In this document: piece by piece, positions 38,501-47,739 of the stretch
How positions within the stretch are numbered: position 1 is the first letter of the stretch
Layout: each line of letters starts with the position of its first letter
Source of the DNA: Oleiphilus messinensis
GTDB taxonomy: Bacteria > Pseudomonadota > Gammaproteobacteria > Pseudomonadales > Oleiphilaceae
DNA length: 64,000 nucleotides
Assembly (NCBI RefSeq): GCF_002162375.1
Contig: NZ_CP021425.1
Span: forward strand, 1,485,501 to 1,549,500
Direction of reading: 5' to 3'
Translations under genes and position numbers: made by a program
Notes under the pieces: generated by a model
What the model was told of the DNA's origin: nothing
Databases searched by the model: none
The model's input: only the letters and a program-made list of their open reading frames with translations

Positions 38501-39269
38501 TATCGTGGCCGAGGTTGAGCAGATAGCGGTTATCCTGATCTACCGGCGTGATACAGGAGACCATCCACTCATCGACAGTGTGATCATAGTAAAGTCCCGT
38601 CCAGACCGATTCTCGTTCGGGATTATGGGTTTTGTCCGCGACATAAAACCATTCTTCAGTCGTTATATTAAAGTCAGCTTCCGCATGCAAACCCCATGGA
38701 AGCCCTGGCCAGTAACCAATCACAACATTTTCCGGCATGGTGATGTAAAAGTTTGGAAAGCGGTTCCCCCAAGCTTCGCCAAACCGGGAGATGAGCCAAT
38801 ATGACATCAACAGACGTTGCCGGAATTCATTTTCCTGTACCGGGGCGCCGGGGCCGACGAATCCGGATATGGAGTGACTGCGACTGCCATCACCCCGGTC
38901 GACACCATCAAACACGGCCTGCGGGATTCGGGTGGTGCCGTCCGGGAAGGGTTCAAATATTCGATTAAAGCCCGTCGCTGGCTGATCCTGGTTTGCTAAC
39001 CAGAACTCGCTAAACGCGATTTTGGCGGTCTGGTGGTTATCCTCTGCCAAACTGAAAATGGCGCTCTCTTTCTGCCCGCGTTCCGAAATATAGTTTTTCA
39101 GCCCATCGTAAGTTTGTTCTTTCAGGCTACTGAAAATATGCCAGTAACTGATTCCGGTAACAACGAGAACCACAATCGTTATCCGGATTGCAAACTGGAG
39201 GAGCGTGGAGGCAGCAAGTGATGCTGAAAAAAAGTGACTTGTTTTTTTTATCATAGCGGTAGATTTCAC
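35598..39269 (-). CDS. Hybrid sensor histidine kinase (dCache-HAMP-HisKA-HATPase-REC-REC-HPt)
   Basis: This 1223-residue kinase has a membrane segment (25-45), a large periplasmic dCache-like sensor (50-365), a second membrane segment (371-393), HAMP, HisKA with FLARMSHEIRTPMNA (His489), HATPase with the G box YGGTGLGLAIC, two receiver domains (Asp in LILMDWKMPEMNG and LVLMDVQMPEMDG), and a C-terminal HPt with LAHTIKP. The extra domains indicate a phosphorelay whose target is probably the adjacent REC-GGDEF protein. The start is GTG 39269, or ATG 39254. The ligand is unknown; dCache domains often bind amino acids or small organic ions. Confidence 0.94.
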   Translation of the reverse strand: MKSTAMIKKTSHFFSASLAASTLLQFAIRITIVVLVVTGISYWHIFSSLKEQTYDGLKNYISERGQKESAIFSLAEDNHQTAKIAFSEFWLANQDQPATGFNRIFEPFPDGTTRIPQAVFDGVDRGDGSRSHSISGFVGPGAPVQENEFRQRLLMSYWLISRFGEAWGNRFPNFYITMPENVVIGYWPGLPWGLHAEADFNITTEEWFYVADKTHNPERESVWTGLYYDHTVDEWMVSCITPVDQDNRYLLNLGHDILLNSLFERTFNDRLEGTYNFIFRNDGRLIAHPEQTEALRKASGQLFIRDVDDPELNDMHTQIKAALVDNPDQVFLLNDQTNGNILAIAPINGPDWYFVTVYPKTLLTSVALKTAHFILWLGLISLAVEMIMLYLVFRKKVISPLTVFSRASDAITSGNYHLTEVEGMNGALNQHNEVGFLARTLERMATELLSYHEELERKVAERTEELHLATEEAKKADRAKSDFLARMSHEIRTPMNAILGMTRLALKSELSTKQRGYIEKIQISSDMLMGIINDILDFSKIAAGKLSLEKIPFNLHEVLDNISHVISLKVDTKGLEFIYHMDPNVPEELEGDPLRLGQVLINLANNAVKFTESGEVIISVSMLNRTEDSVELCFSVKDTGIGISKRDLQNLFSPFTQADGSVTRKYGGTGLGLAICSQLVEMMDGRIHVESLPGQGSEFIFTSQFGLAHPEESIRQFPLEMGNIKVLVVDDNETARTILINQIESFGLRVEEAASGREAINKLEAAAHRGHPFRLILMDWKMPEMNGIETTRRIKNIQGLGALPKILMVTAFGREEVMHLAEGAGLDGFLIKPVNASILFNTINSVLTTGEIKNNLKDGMPSGPSSKHGLDDIKGARILLVEDNALNREVALSFLEDSGVIVDIAENGVVAIEMIKTQPYELVLMDVQMPEMDGLTATRIIRSDSRFAQLPIIAMTAHAMSGDREKSLDAGMNDHLVKPVDPDQLNRLMAKWIETEQIKPNTGEKPALTNEARPNLPKRLPGIDIEGAIASTRNNHRLLLNLLQNFYTNYHRLPDNLAGFLEQNEKPEEECTLTPTKIADLAHTIKPLAIYFCAYRLAETAKEIEHVIRSNVADFSVQLIEFIAALREVTEGLANLPDPKPSPDTSSLPDKNKGLSILKQMKLLLQADDASAENLLRELYICLPEPEYLPYLEKLEFYIEDVEYGSALTIIKAITEALAEKVT

Positions 39270-39537
39270 GGAGCGATTTGACGATTTCCGTTCGTTAAAG
39301 TGACTTAAAATCCATATTGTGCTCTACCACTCTTTTACGCTGTCCTGATCGACAGTGCAACCGCACTACCCGAAGCAATTGGTAGAATCAATGAGTTTTT
39401 AGTATAGGAGTCGTTGTGTTGAATTGCCATGACCTGTTTAACCTTATGTGTACAGACTGATGGCGACATTGAACCTGTTCGTGAACGAGCACACACAATC
39501 CGGAACAATACGCGCAAGTCAAGGCTGATACCCGGTA

Positions 39538-40797
39538 TCAAGATAATAACAGTGCAACGCTCAGGCCGCCCGCGACAGCAATAGTCAATGGCAGTGTTAC
39601 CGGTTTAAACAGGTTTCGACCACTGAATAACCCGGCCATGAAGGCTTTAACGACGCTATTCACCGCTGCTGCTATGAGTATTGCGATGGTCGCTGTTTCG
39701 AGGGTTATTGAATTACCCGCCTGGCGTGAGAGGGTGAGATTGATCGCATCCACATCGGTGATGCCGGAGATCATCGCCAGAATATAGATGCCTGTATCTC
39801 CAAACGTTTCATTTAACAGGTGTGAAAGCAGGATGATAACCAGTAATACGATGGCAAAACCAAGTGCGGCGAGCATTTCCAGAGGATTTTGTTTCAGTTC
39901 GACCGCATCATTTAACGGTGCTTTAAAATTTATCCACATGTACAGCGCAGGAATATAGGTGAGTATCATCATGGCGATACCCGGAATGAGTAAGGCATTG
40001 CCCAGTTCGTTATTGATTAACGTGCAGACGATAAGCAGTCGGGGGAACATGGTTCCGCATGCTGCAAGAATGCCGCTCGCCAGCAGGTTGCTGTGATTCG
40101 GATTGTCTTTTGCCATTTTGGCATAGTGCAGGGTGAGGGCGGTTGAAGAACTCAAACCGGCAAACAGGCTGGTAAATAATATTCCCCGGGAAGCGCCGCC
40201 AATGCGTACCGCGAAGTAACCGATGAACGAGATGCTGGCGATGAGCACCACCATCCACCATATTTCATAGGGATTGAAGGCCTGCCAGGGGCCAAACCCT
40301 TCATTTGGCAGCAATGAGAGCATGACCACTGAAATTAACAACAGTTTCAGGGCTGCATCCAGTTCGTTATCCTGAAGTTTGGTGAGTAAACCGTGTATCT
40401 CTTGCTTGTTGTCCAGAATGAGTGCGGTTATCACTGCTGTGCAGGCTGCAGTAGTCCAATAGCCCTCAACGGCCAATACCCCGAACAGGAACGTCAGCAA
40501 CGTGCCGATCAAGCTGGTGATACTGAGGTCATTACTCTGGCTTTTGCTGCGATAATAGGCTGTGCAGATCACTGCGGCTAACCCCAGGAGCGTGGCAATC
40601 ACAATCCACTGACCGTAGGATCGACTCAACATGGCACAAACACCGCCCAGCAGGCCGACCAGAGTATAGGTTCGCACCCCCGCGACCCGCTCGCCAGCGG
40701 CTTTATTGCGTAATGTCCAACCGCGTTGAATGCCGATGAGCAGGCCGAGTGCCAATGCTATGCTGAGGCCGATCAAGTCGTTTGTTTGCAGGTCCAT
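39538..40797 (-). CDS. MgtC/SapB-DUF4010 family membrane protein
   Basis: A 419-residue integral membrane protein with about 12 hydrophobic segments. The MgtC-like N-terminus (GLSIALALGLLIGIQRGW) and the C-terminal block with GITDVDAINLTLSRQAG are characteristic of the MgtC-DUF4010 fusion family. Function is unproven, with proposed links to ion homeostasis. It is 40 bases downstream of the polyphosphate:AMP phosphotransferase gene in the same direction, so they may be co-transcribed. Confidence 0.87.
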   Translation of the reverse strand: MDLQTNDLIGLSIALALGLLIGIQRGWTLRNKAAGERVAGVRTYTLVGLLGGVCAMLSRSYGQWIVIATLLGLAAVICTAYYRSKSQSNDLSITSLIGTLLTFLFGVLAVEGYWTTAACTAVITALILDNKQEIHGLLTKLQDNELDAALKLLLISVVMLSLLPNEGFGPWQAFNPYEIWWMVVLIASISFIGYFAVRIGGASRGILFTSLFAGLSSSTALTLHYAKMAKDNPNHSNLLASGILAACGTMFPRLLIVCTLINNELGNALLIPGIAMMILTYIPALYMWINFKAPLNDAVELKQNPLEMLAALGFAIVLLVIILLSHLLNETFGDTGIYILAMISGITDVDAINLTLSRQAGNSITLETATIAILIAAAVNSVVKAFMAGLFSGRNLFKPVTLPLTIAVAGGLSVALLLS

Positions 40798-40837
40798 GTC
40801 GCTATAAAGTCCATTAAAGGGTCATGTTCTCGGAGAT

Positions 40838-42325
40838 TCAGCGCTTTCCCAGACTGTTTTCCAGGCGTTCACAAACGGTTTCCAGTACTTTTATGCGCGC
40901 AAGTTTTTTGTCGTTGCCCGGGATCAGGGTCCAGGGAGCGTAGTCTGTACTGGTCCGTGCGACCATATCATTGATCGCAAGTTCATAGGCTCCCCACTTC
41001 TCACGATTACGCCAGTCTTCATCTGTGATTTTGTGCTGTTTGTACGGTATTTGTTCTCGCTCTTTGAAGCGCGTGAGTTGCTCGTCGGGGTCAATGTGAA
41101 TCCAGAATTTCAGTAGATTGAAACCATGCTCGGTAAGCTGCTCTTCAAAATCATTGATTTCAAGATAAGCCCTGCGCCACTCTGGAGCGCGAGCAAAGCC
41201 TTCAACACGCTCGACCAGTACTCTGCCATACCAGCTGCGATCATAAATGATCATACGTCCGGCACGGGGAATATGACGCCAGAAACGCCACAGATAATGG
41301 TGGGCGAGCTCTTCATCTGTCGGGGCTGCTATGGATATAACCTGGGCAATCCGCGCATCAACTGCATTCATCACCCTGCGAATGGCACCGCCTTTTCCGG
41401 CGGCATCCCAACCCTCAAATACCATAACCGTGGTCTTTTGCTGATGGTAGGCTTGCCAGCTTAACTGCGTCAGTCGGTTTTGCAATTCATCAAGACGGGA
41501 CGAATAGGTGTCTTTTCCCAGAGACTGGCTCAGGTCAATCCCGTCGAGAATTGTTTTATGAGTACCCGCTGGTGGTACCAGGCGCGCGACACTATCTCCG
41601 TCGGAACAGATTTCTGTCTGTTCGACCATCCCCTCCAGGGCTTTCAAAATGGTCTGCGCAACCGTCGCATCCCGATATCGTGCTTCTTCTGCTTCTACGA
41701 TAAGCCACGGGGCGTTGGCATTATCGGTCATTCTGATTGCCCGTTCCGCGGCCTGAATATACTTCTTGTGGTTGTCATGCAGTGCCAGATCCATTTTTGA
41801 CACCATCCAGCGGGTCTTTTTTTCTTTTTTCACGCGTTTGAACCGGGAGCGTTGAATGTCTTTCGACATATGCAGCCAGAATTTGAGGATTAATGCGCCG
41901 TCTGCTGCAAGGCTTTCTTCCAGGCTGCTGATGCGCTTCATGTGCACATCGAAATTGCGGGCACTGAGTTTGCGAAAGGTGCGCTCATAAAGTGTACCGG
42001 TGTACCAGGAGCTGGAAAATATACCGATTCGACCTCGTGCCGGCAGACTCATCCAATAGCGCCAGAAACGGGGGCGTTCGTGTTCCGCTTCAGTTTTATG
42101 ACCAAAGGCGTGGACTTCAAGGCCCCGGGTGTCGAACCATTCGTTCAGGCGATTGATTAATTCACCTTTGATACCGTTATCAACCCCTTCAACAATAATG
42201 ATGACGGGTCGTTTTTTGGCGGAAAGCTTGAACTGTTCCTGCAAAAGCGCAGCACGAAGCGGTGTGACCAAATCTTTGAATGTTTTTTTATCCAGCTTTC
42301 GACCTAATTCCGCTGCCTCGAACAT
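40838..42325 (-). CDS. pap: Polyphosphate:AMP phosphotransferase (PPK2 class II, two domains)
   Basis: This 495-residue protein contains two PPK2 domains. The N-terminal copy has degenerated its P-loop (IIIVEGVDNGIKGE), while the C-terminal copy keeps a good Walker A (VFEGWDAAGKGGAIRR) and Walker B/lid residues (YDRSWYGRVLVERVEGF). That asymmetry is normal for class II PAP, which phosphorylates AMP to ADP using polyphosphate. ATG 42325 (MFEAAELGRKLDKKTF) matches the usual family start; a longer frame begins at 42373. An FNR/Anr-like box lies 111-124 bases upstream of the start. Confidence 0.93.
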   Translation of the reverse strand: MFEAAELGRKLDKKTFKDLVTPLRAALLQEQFKLSAKKRPVIIIVEGVDNGIKGELINRLNEWFDTRGLEVHAFGHKTEAEHERPRFWRYWMSLPARGRIGIFSSSWYTGTLYERTFRKLSARNFDVHMKRISSLEESLAADGALILKFWLHMSKDIQRSRFKRVKKEKKTRWMVSKMDLALHDNHKKYIQAAERAIRMTDNANAPWLIVEAEEARYRDATVAQTILKALEGMVEQTEICSDGDSVARLVPPAGTHKTILDGIDLSQSLGKDTYSSRLDELQNRLTQLSWQAYHQQKTTVMVFEGWDAAGKGGAIRRVMNAVDARIAQVISIAAPTDEELAHHYLWRFWRHIPRAGRMIIYDRSWYGRVLVERVEGFARAPEWRRAYLEINDFEEQLTEHGFNLLKFWIHIDPDEQLTRFKEREQIPYKQHKITDEDWRNREKWGAYELAINDMVARTSTDYAPWTLIPGNDKKLARIKVLETVCERLENSLGKR

Positions 42326-42690
42326 AAGGTGTGTGCTCCAGTGCTGTGATGAGGGTAAACAGTTCGTTAACACAAAGCTGCAGGGCTCCTTATCACAGAA
42401 TAGTTCAAAACACGGGAGAGATGACCGTTCGGCGTTTGATTTACATCATGCCAAGGTAAAAAAAATAACAGAGATTTAATCAATCTGTAAATCGAATGCC
42501 AAGGCGATATGCCAGGAAAAACAAGACACCCTGTTCACCTTGTTACCTCAGCGTTTTGGCCAAAAACGGGCCTGGTTTTAGTATGAATATTCTAATTTAA
42601 AAGTTTATCGTCAATCGTGAATTAGGGACTGAGAGCAAGAGCGCTTTCAAATATTCTGTGTGCACCGTTGTAAGATGGGAGAATCAAAAA
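42326..42690. other. 365-bp divergent intergenic region with FNR/Anr-like box
   Basis: Between the phosphotransferase and phasin genes no coding sequence is convincing. TTGATTTACATCAT at 42436-42449 matches the FNR/Anr consensus TTGAT-N4-ATCAA at 9 of 10 positions and could give low-oxygen control to either gene. AT-rich sequence near 42590-42620 may hold the phasin promoter. Confidence 0.4.
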
Positions 42691-43059
42691 ATGGGCAAAC
42701 TGACGTCAATTCAAGAGCAAGTTCAAGAGTCAATCGAAAAAGCAATCAACATGATTGAAGAGCAGCACAAGTCGCTGGCTCAGAAGTCATTCGAGTACGC
42801 TGAAAAAGTAGAAGCTGAAGTTAAAACCTACTCTTTCAAAAATCTGGAATCTGCACACAATGATGCAGCGACCAGCGTTTACGAGTTCGTTCGTGGTATG
42901 AACAAGAAAGTTGGTGAGTACACCAGCGATCTGTTGGGTAAAGTAGACAGCACGATCGAAGGTGAAGCAACTGAAGAAACTGAAGAAGTTGCGGAAAAAA
43001 AGCCAGCTAAGAAAGCAGCTGCCAAGAAAGAAGAAGCATCAGAAGAAGCGACAGCTTAA
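42691..43059 (+). CDS. Phasin-like protein with Lys/Ala/Glu-rich tail
   Basis: A 122-residue, all-helical protein without signal peptide. The amphipathic helices (VQESIEKAINMIEEQHKSLA and following) resemble phasins, which coat storage granules. The tail (KKPAKKAAAKKEEASEEA) is a charged low-complexity segment as in histone-like or PhaF-type proteins. ATG 42691 has GGGAG 9 bases upstream. A strong double terminator follows, so it is monocistronic and probably highly expressed. Link to polyhydroxyalkanoate or wax granules is inference, supported by the WS/DGAT gene in the window. Confidence 0.72.
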   Translation: MGKLTSIQEQVQESIEKAINMIEEQHKSLAQKSFEYAEKVEAEVKTYSFKNLESAHNDAATSVYEFVRGMNKKVGEYTSDLLGKVDSTIEGEATEETEEVAEKKPAKKAAAKKEEASEEATA

Positions 43060-43082
43060 TACTGTCTGATTCTGGAAGCGCT

Positions 43083-43154
43083 AAACTCCCGAAGCGATGA
43101 TATGTGAATATCAGGCATCGGGAGTTTGTGAAAAACCCACGATTGTGGGTTTTT
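43083..43154 (+). terminator. Double-hairpin intrinsic terminator after the phasin gene
   Basis: The first stem is AAACTCCCGA (43083-43092) with TCGGGAGTTT (43118-43127). The second is AAAAACCCAC (43131-43140) with GTGGGTTTTT (43145-43154), ending in a T run. The second is a textbook terminator, and by symmetry it may also stop the convergent DUF4124 gene. Confidence 0.88.
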
Positions 43155-43171
43155 CTGTTTAAGCTTCGCCC

Positions 43172-43837
43172 TCAGGGAATTTCGGGTATAGGGAGTGTCG
43201 GGTTCTTTCGGGTCAGGAATTCCACCCGATTGATATCGTCGAGGTAATCCTGCCGAATGGATTCCATAATTTTTTCCTGCTTTTCGATTTCGGATTTCAG
43301 AGATTGAATTTCAATTTCGATGTCATCCATTTTAGTCAGCAGTTTTTCTGGAATGGTTTTGCCAGATCGCTCTCGCTCTGCTGCATCTTCCTGGATGTCT
43401 TGCAATTCGCTTCTCAGAGACGAAATTGTGCCCTGTTTTAGCTGTTTGACCCCTGACATATCCCGTAGTTTACGGGTCAAGGCTTTGATGACATCATCCG
43501 GGTGGCTGTACATGCGAAGCAGCTGTCGGTCAATTTTATCCTGCTCTTCTTTTCTTCGTTTAGCGACTCGATCATCACGCCGTTGCTGACGTAAATCGGC
43601 CTTTTCCTCTTCTGTCAGAGCAGGAGGGATGGTTTCAAGGACGCGACCTTTGATGTTCAATATCTCATAGCCGTTTTTCTGGAACTCCTTTGGAATACTT
43701 ACGCCCAGCACGATAACACCTTCGTTATTTTTATAACGATACAATACCTTCGCTGCCGATGCAGGTTCAATCGACGCGAGAAGTAAGCTGAGTACAGGTA
43801 TAAAGGTTAGTTTTCTAAGACGCACGGGTAACTGCAT
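43172..43837 (-). CDS. DUF4124-like periplasmic protein with coiled coil
   Basis: A 221-residue protein with a signal peptide (about 1-28, ending ASA). Next is a short DUF4124-type module (KVLYRYKNNEGVIVLGVSIP), then a long charged coiled coil from about 75 to 210 with many Glu, Lys, Arg and Gln. It is probably periplasmic or envelope-associated. Function unknown. Confidence 0.75.
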   Translation of the reverse strand: MQLPVRLRKLTFIPVLSLLLASIEPASAAKVLYRYKNNEGVIVLGVSIPKEFQKNGYEILNIKGRVLETIPPALTEEEKADLRQQRRDDRVAKRRKEEQDKIDRQLLRMYSHPDDVIKALTRKLRDMSGVKQLKQGTISSLRSELQDIQEDAAERERSGKTIPEKLLTKMDDIEIEIQSLKSEIEKQEKIMESIRQDYLDDINRVEFLTRKNPTLPIPEIP

Positions 43838-44094
43838 GATCGGCCATAAAATGAAATACTGTTACAAGCATAACAGATATTCACTATCTTAAAAGAGGCC
43901 GTAACACCCGCATCAAATCTACCCTGATTTTCGGTTTAAAACGGCGCTATTGAAGCTGTTTCGGCAAACCCTGATAATATCGCGCTCGAGTATCCAGAGG
44001 TGTGGCCCAAAATAGTCGAAAACATGAATCGCACAATTGTCGCAGTAAGATCGGACAATCGTGTCAGTTAGAGAGTGTCAGTAAAAGGACTGGA

Positions 44095-44862
44095 ATGGAA
44101 TTTCTATTTGAGCAACTATTGTTGCTATTTGTATCCGTTATCGCTAACGGTCTATCCGCATTAGCGGGTGGTGGTGCAGGATTGCTTCAGCTTCCTGCAT
44201 TGCTTTTTTTAGGGCTTGCGTTTTCAACGGCACTGGGCACGCACAAAATTGCCAGCGTAGCCCTTGGGGTGGGGGCGACCATCAGACATATTCGGGAAAA
44301 GCGACTGGATTTCCGGTTTGCGGGTTATATTCTGGCAGCAGGGTTGCCCGGTGTCGTATTGGGGGCAAACGTTATTCTGGCCATTCCAGATCACATCGCC
44401 CGGTTCGTGTTAGGAGTGGTCACGCTGGGGTTGGGGTTGTACTCCCGGTTTTCCCCCTCCCTGGGCATGTCGTCAGAGGTTAAAAATCGTAACACGGCTG
44501 GCTGGATAATCGGGGCGGCAGTGTTGTTTTTTATCGGGTTTCTGAACGGTTCCATTACCTCCGGAACCGGGTTGTTCGTTACCTTGTGGCTGGTGGTGTG
44601 GTTTGGCCTGGATTACCAACGTGCAGTGGCTTACACCTTAATCCTGGTCGGGTTGTTCTGGAATGGCATAGGGGCGGTCACTCTGGCCTTGCAAACCCCG
44701 GTACAGTGGAGCTGGTTGCCGGCATTAATTGTTGGCGCATTGGTGGGAGGCTACCTCGGTGCACACTGGTCAATTGCCAAAGGCAGTCAATTGGTCAAAC
44801 GTATGTTTGAGATTGTCACCGTCTGCGTCGGGCTTTCGTTGATTGTTGATGGACTCGTTTGA
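44095..44862 (+). CDS. TSUP (TauE/SafE) family sulfite/anion exporter
   Basis: A 255-residue membrane protein with about eight hydrophobic segments. The TSUP pattern is clear: N-terminal NGLSALAGGGAGLLQLPAL, then ALGTHKIASVALG, and in the second half FLNGSITSGTGLFVTLWL. The family exports sulfite, sulfoacetate or similar anions. ATG 44095 is chosen for AAAAGGAC upstream; the frame continues 31 codons further without a better site. Confidence 0.88.
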   Translation: MEFLFEQLLLLFVSVIANGLSALAGGGAGLLQLPALLFLGLAFSTALGTHKIASVALGVGATIRHIREKRLDFRFAGYILAAGLPGVVLGANVILAIPDHIARFVLGVVTLGLGLYSRFSPSLGMSSEVKNRNTAGWIIGAAVLFFIGFLNGSITSGTGLFVTLWLVVWFGLDYQRAVAYTLILVGLFWNGIGAVTLALQTPVQWSWLPALIVGALVGGYLGAHWSIAKGSQLVKRMFEIVTVCVGLSLIVDGLV

Positions 44863-44918
44863 TTTGATAGAATCCGGTGGTACCAGCGGGGCAGTGTAGC
44901 CCCGCAAGTATTCAGCGA

Positions 44919-45560
44919 TTAAATGCCGTATTGACTGCGGTACTGAGCGACACTGTCGGCATAGCGGCCTGATTGTGGGTCGCTTTCAAGAAACTCGAGA
45001 ATCTGTTTAAGATTAACAATACTAATTACAGGGATATTGAACTCCTGTTCTATTTCCTGAATCGCAGAGAGCGAGCCTTGCCCTTTCTCCTGGCGATCCA
45101 GGGCGATAACAACGCCTCCTGGTTCCGCACCTTGAGCTTTGATAAGCGTAAGTGCCTCACGAATAGCGGTTCCTGCCGTAATCACATCATCAATGATCAG
45201 AACCTTGCCGGTAAGGGCAGCACCCACAATATTACCGCCTTCGCCATGATCTTTTGCTTCTTTTCTATTGAATGCATAGGGCGTGTCCCGGTCAAAACGA
45301 TCAGCCAAAGCCGTGGCGGTAGTGGCGGCTAGGGGGATGCCTTTGTAAGCCGGTCCAAAAAGTACATCAAATTGGAGGCCACTATCCTGAATCGCTGCAG
45401 CATAAAACTGGCTCAACTTGAGCAAGTTGGCACCGGTATTGAACAAGCCTGCATTGAAAAAGTAAGGGCTGATTCGTCCGGATTTCAGAGTAAACTCACC
45501 AAATTTCAGAACCTGGTTTTCAATCGCGAAACGAATGAACTCTTTTTGATAGTCTTGCAT
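44919..45560 (-). CDS. pyrE: Orotate phosphoribosyltransferase
   Basis: This 213-residue enzyme attaches PRPP to orotate in pyrimidine synthesis. The PRPP-binding motif [17 protein letters not shown] and the [10 protein letters not shown] and [13 protein letters not shown] segments are all present. Start ATG 45560 ([17 protein letters not shown]) matches the usual PyrE beginning, with AAAGGT about 10 bases before it. It is divergent from crc, the order found in Pseudomonas. Confidence 0.97.
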   Translation of the reverse strand: MQDYQKEFIRFAIENQVLKFGEFTLKSGRISPYFFNAGLFNTGANLLKLSQFYAAAIQDSGLQFDVLFGPAYKGIPLAATTATALADRFDRDTPYAFNRKEAKDHGEGGNIVGAALTGKVLIIDDVITAGTAIREALTLIKAQGAEPGGVVIALDRQEKGQGSLSAIQEIEQEFNIPVISIVNLKQILEFLESDPQSGRYADSVAQYRSQYGI

Positions 45561-45827
45561 TGTAAACATTACCTTTTTTGTCGCCGAATCTGATTTTATT
45601 GCCGAACCTGACATTCAGTAGCTTTTTTATCCAATTACCAGTACCATTCCCGCCCTTTCCGGGAGTGTAAACCGATTAGCGATACCCTCTTTACCATTGC
45701 GTATTCAAGGTGTAAAACCATATGGATGTCTAGATGAGTACGGTCGTACTTAAATAATCTCAAATCAGTTCTTTTTACATAATTGTGAATTCGGTATCAT
45801 ACACGCAAACTGAATCAGGGAACATCT

Positions 45828-46604
45828 ATGAGGGTAGTATCAATTAGTGTTAACGGCCTGAAACAGGCTGCAGAGAATGGCTTTTTCGACTGGCTGGTGC
45901 GTCAGGACGCAGACGTGGTTTGCGTTCAGGATATCCGTGGACGAGTGTATGAGTTTGACGATGATATCTACCATCCAGAAGGGTTCGAAGCTTATTTCCT
46001 GGATGCTGAAGATGTTGAGCAGGGTGGGGTTGCGATTTATACCCGCCATTTTCCGAAGGCGATCATGTATGGGTTTGCCTATGAACCTGCAGATCGACAA
46101 GGCCGCTTCCTGCAGGCTGATTTCGAAAATGTCAGCGTAGCGACAATACTGGCCCCGAGTGCCTTGGAAAACGCTGATCGTCAGGAAGAAAAAGATGCCT
46201 TCTTTCAGGCCTTCGGCGATCATTTGCAAAAAACACTGCGTAAACGCAGACAGTTTATATTCGCCGGGAATTTCCAGACTGCGCATTTGGTGACTGACGC
46301 CAGCACAAAATTCCACAAAATGGAGGTCTCCGGTTTTTATCCGGATGAACGCGGATGGTTTGATAATGTGTTTGACAACATGGGTTATGTTGATGCGTTC
46401 CGCGAAGTAAATCGCAATAAAAACCAGTTTACCGCGTGGCCGATGTGGGCGAAAGGTTGGCGTAAGCAAGCCGGTTGGCGAGTGGATTACCAGATCGCAA
46501 CTGCAGGTATTCGCAACACCATTCTGGATGCATTTATCGACTCTGAAACACGTTTTTCCGATCACGCACCGCTGATCGTGGATTATGACATTGAAATGCC
46601 CTGA
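45828..46604 (+). CDS. crc: Catabolite repression control protein Crc-like (ExoIII-fold)
   Basis: A 258-residue member of the exonuclease III/endonuclease-exonuclease-phosphatase superfamily, with MRVVSISVNGLKQAAENGFF, VVCVQDIRG and a final FSDHAPLIVDYD. Crc has lost nuclease activity and acts with Hfq to repress translation of catabolic mRNAs. Length and the pyrE-crc-rph order match Pseudomonas Crc. The usual exonuclease-III catalytic Glu of LQE is Gln-Asp here (VQDI), which supports Crc over an active nuclease. Assignment to Crc is by synteny and that residue change. Confidence 0.87.
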   Translation: MRVVSISVNGLKQAAENGFFDWLVRQDADVVCVQDIRGRVYEFDDDIYHPEGFEAYFLDAEDVEQGGVAIYTRHFPKAIMYGFAYEPADRQGRFLQADFENVSVATILAPSALENADRQEEKDAFFQAFGDHLQKTLRKRRQFIFAGNFQTAHLVTDASTKFHKMEVSGFYPDERGWFDNVFDNMGYVDAFREVNRNKNQFTAWPMWAKGWRKQAGWRVDYQIATAGIRNTILDAFIDSETRFSDHAPLIVDYDIEMP

Positions 46605-46626
46605 TGCGGGCAGGCAACTTGTATCA

Positions 46627-46650
46627 GCCTTGGACTGTTCTGTCCAAGGC
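46627..46650. terminator. Bidirectional hairpin between crc and rph
   Basis: Perfect 9-bp stem GCCTTGGAC (46627-46635) and GTCCAAGGC (46642-46650), 6-base loop, in the space between two convergent genes. It is GC-rich but followed by only a short T stretch. Confidence 0.75.
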
Positions 46651-46697
46651 CTTTCACTTAAGTAAAAATCAAATCAGGTTCGCGTATCCAGTGGGCT

Positions 46698-47420
46698 TCA
46701 CTCGGCGTCGTTTAGCGCAGCTTGTTGCAGGGTGAAAAGCTCATTCAAGCCTTTCCGTGCCAGGCTTAGCATTGCATCAAATTGTTCCTGGGAAAATGCA
46801 TCCCCTTCCGCAGTTCCTTGTACCTCGATGAAACCACCTTTATCCGTCATGACAACGTTCATATCGGTTTCTGCCTGAGAGTCCTCAGGGTAATCCAGAT
46901 CCAATACTGGAGTGTCTTCGAAAACGCCCACGGATATCGCGGCCACCATTTGCTTCAAGGGTGATGCTTTCAGTTGGCCATTTTTCACCATGGTATTCAA
47001 GGCATCGGCCAAGGCAACGCAGCCGCCGGTAATGGATGCGGTGCGTGTGCCACCGTCAGCCTGAATGACATCACAATCAATCGTGATGGAAAAGTCGCCC
47101 AATGCATTAAGATCTACGGCTGCACGAAGTGATCGCCCGATCAGGCGTTGTATTTCGACCGTGCGTCCACCTTGTTTGCCTCGTGCGGCTTCCCGATGCA
47201 TTCTTGAGCCAGTGGAGCGAGGCAGCATCCCGTATTCAGCTGTGATCCAACCCTGGTCCGATCCTTTCAGAAAGCGTGGTACGCCACTTTCGACCGTTGC
47301 AGTACAGATCACTTTTGTGTCGCCAAATTCGATCAGCACCGACCCTTCAGCATGTTTCGTATAATTACGGGTGATTTTAATATCGCGCGCCTGATCCGGT
47401 TGTCTACCGCTTGGTCTCAT
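46698..47420 (-). CDS. rph: Ribonuclease PH
   Basis: A 240-residue phosphorolytic 3'-5' exoribonuclease that trims tRNA 3' ends. Family residues include [45 protein letters not shown] and [12 protein letters not shown] (phosphate-binding Arg), then [18 protein letters not shown]. Full length. Divergent from yicC. Confidence 0.97.
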   Translation of the reverse strand: MRPSGRQPDQARDIKITRNYTKHAEGSVLIEFGDTKVICTATVESGVPRFLKGSDQGWITAEYGMLPRSTGSRMHREAARGKQGGRTVEIQRLIGRSLRAAVDLNALGDFSITIDCDVIQADGGTRTASITGGCVALADALNTMVKNGQLKASPLKQMVAAISVGVFEDTPVLDLDYPEDSQAETDMNVVMTDKGGFIEVQGTAEGDAFSQEQFDAMLSLARKGLNELFTLQQAALNDAE

Positions 47421-47739
47421 AATTTATCCTTTAAGCAACGTTTGTCTGTTCGTGTGAGTGTCTATTAAGTCGTGTTACTGACTGTTAAACCGAATTAGTG
47501 CTCGAATGTGTAGCGAAGCATTTTCAATTGCCAGCAAACCCGAAAGTATCGCATGACGATTTGAGCACTAATTGCGCCCACATCCGGCGTGTTAAAGCGG
47601 TGCCGAATCGAGCTGAAATTTGGGTGAATTTGCATTGTAACATGAGAGTAGCATTGTTATTCGTTGTTATTGCATTAGAATAGTTGTTTCGAGTTCAAGT
47701 CTGTTCACAAACGCTACAGGATAGCATAGAGAGGGATGT
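47421..47739. other. 319-bp divergent promoter region of rph and yicC
   Basis: No gene is convincing here. It must contain the two outward promoters; I see no long palindrome or repeat. Confidence 0.4.

Noticed and set aside
45840-46565. 241-codon frame opposite crc
   Set aside because: Long but antisense to a conserved ExoIII-fold gene, with no recognisable domain.
45828-46604. Calling this gene exonuclease III (xthA)
   Set aside because: Gene order pyrE-crc-rph, the length and the altered catalytic Glu position favour Crc.
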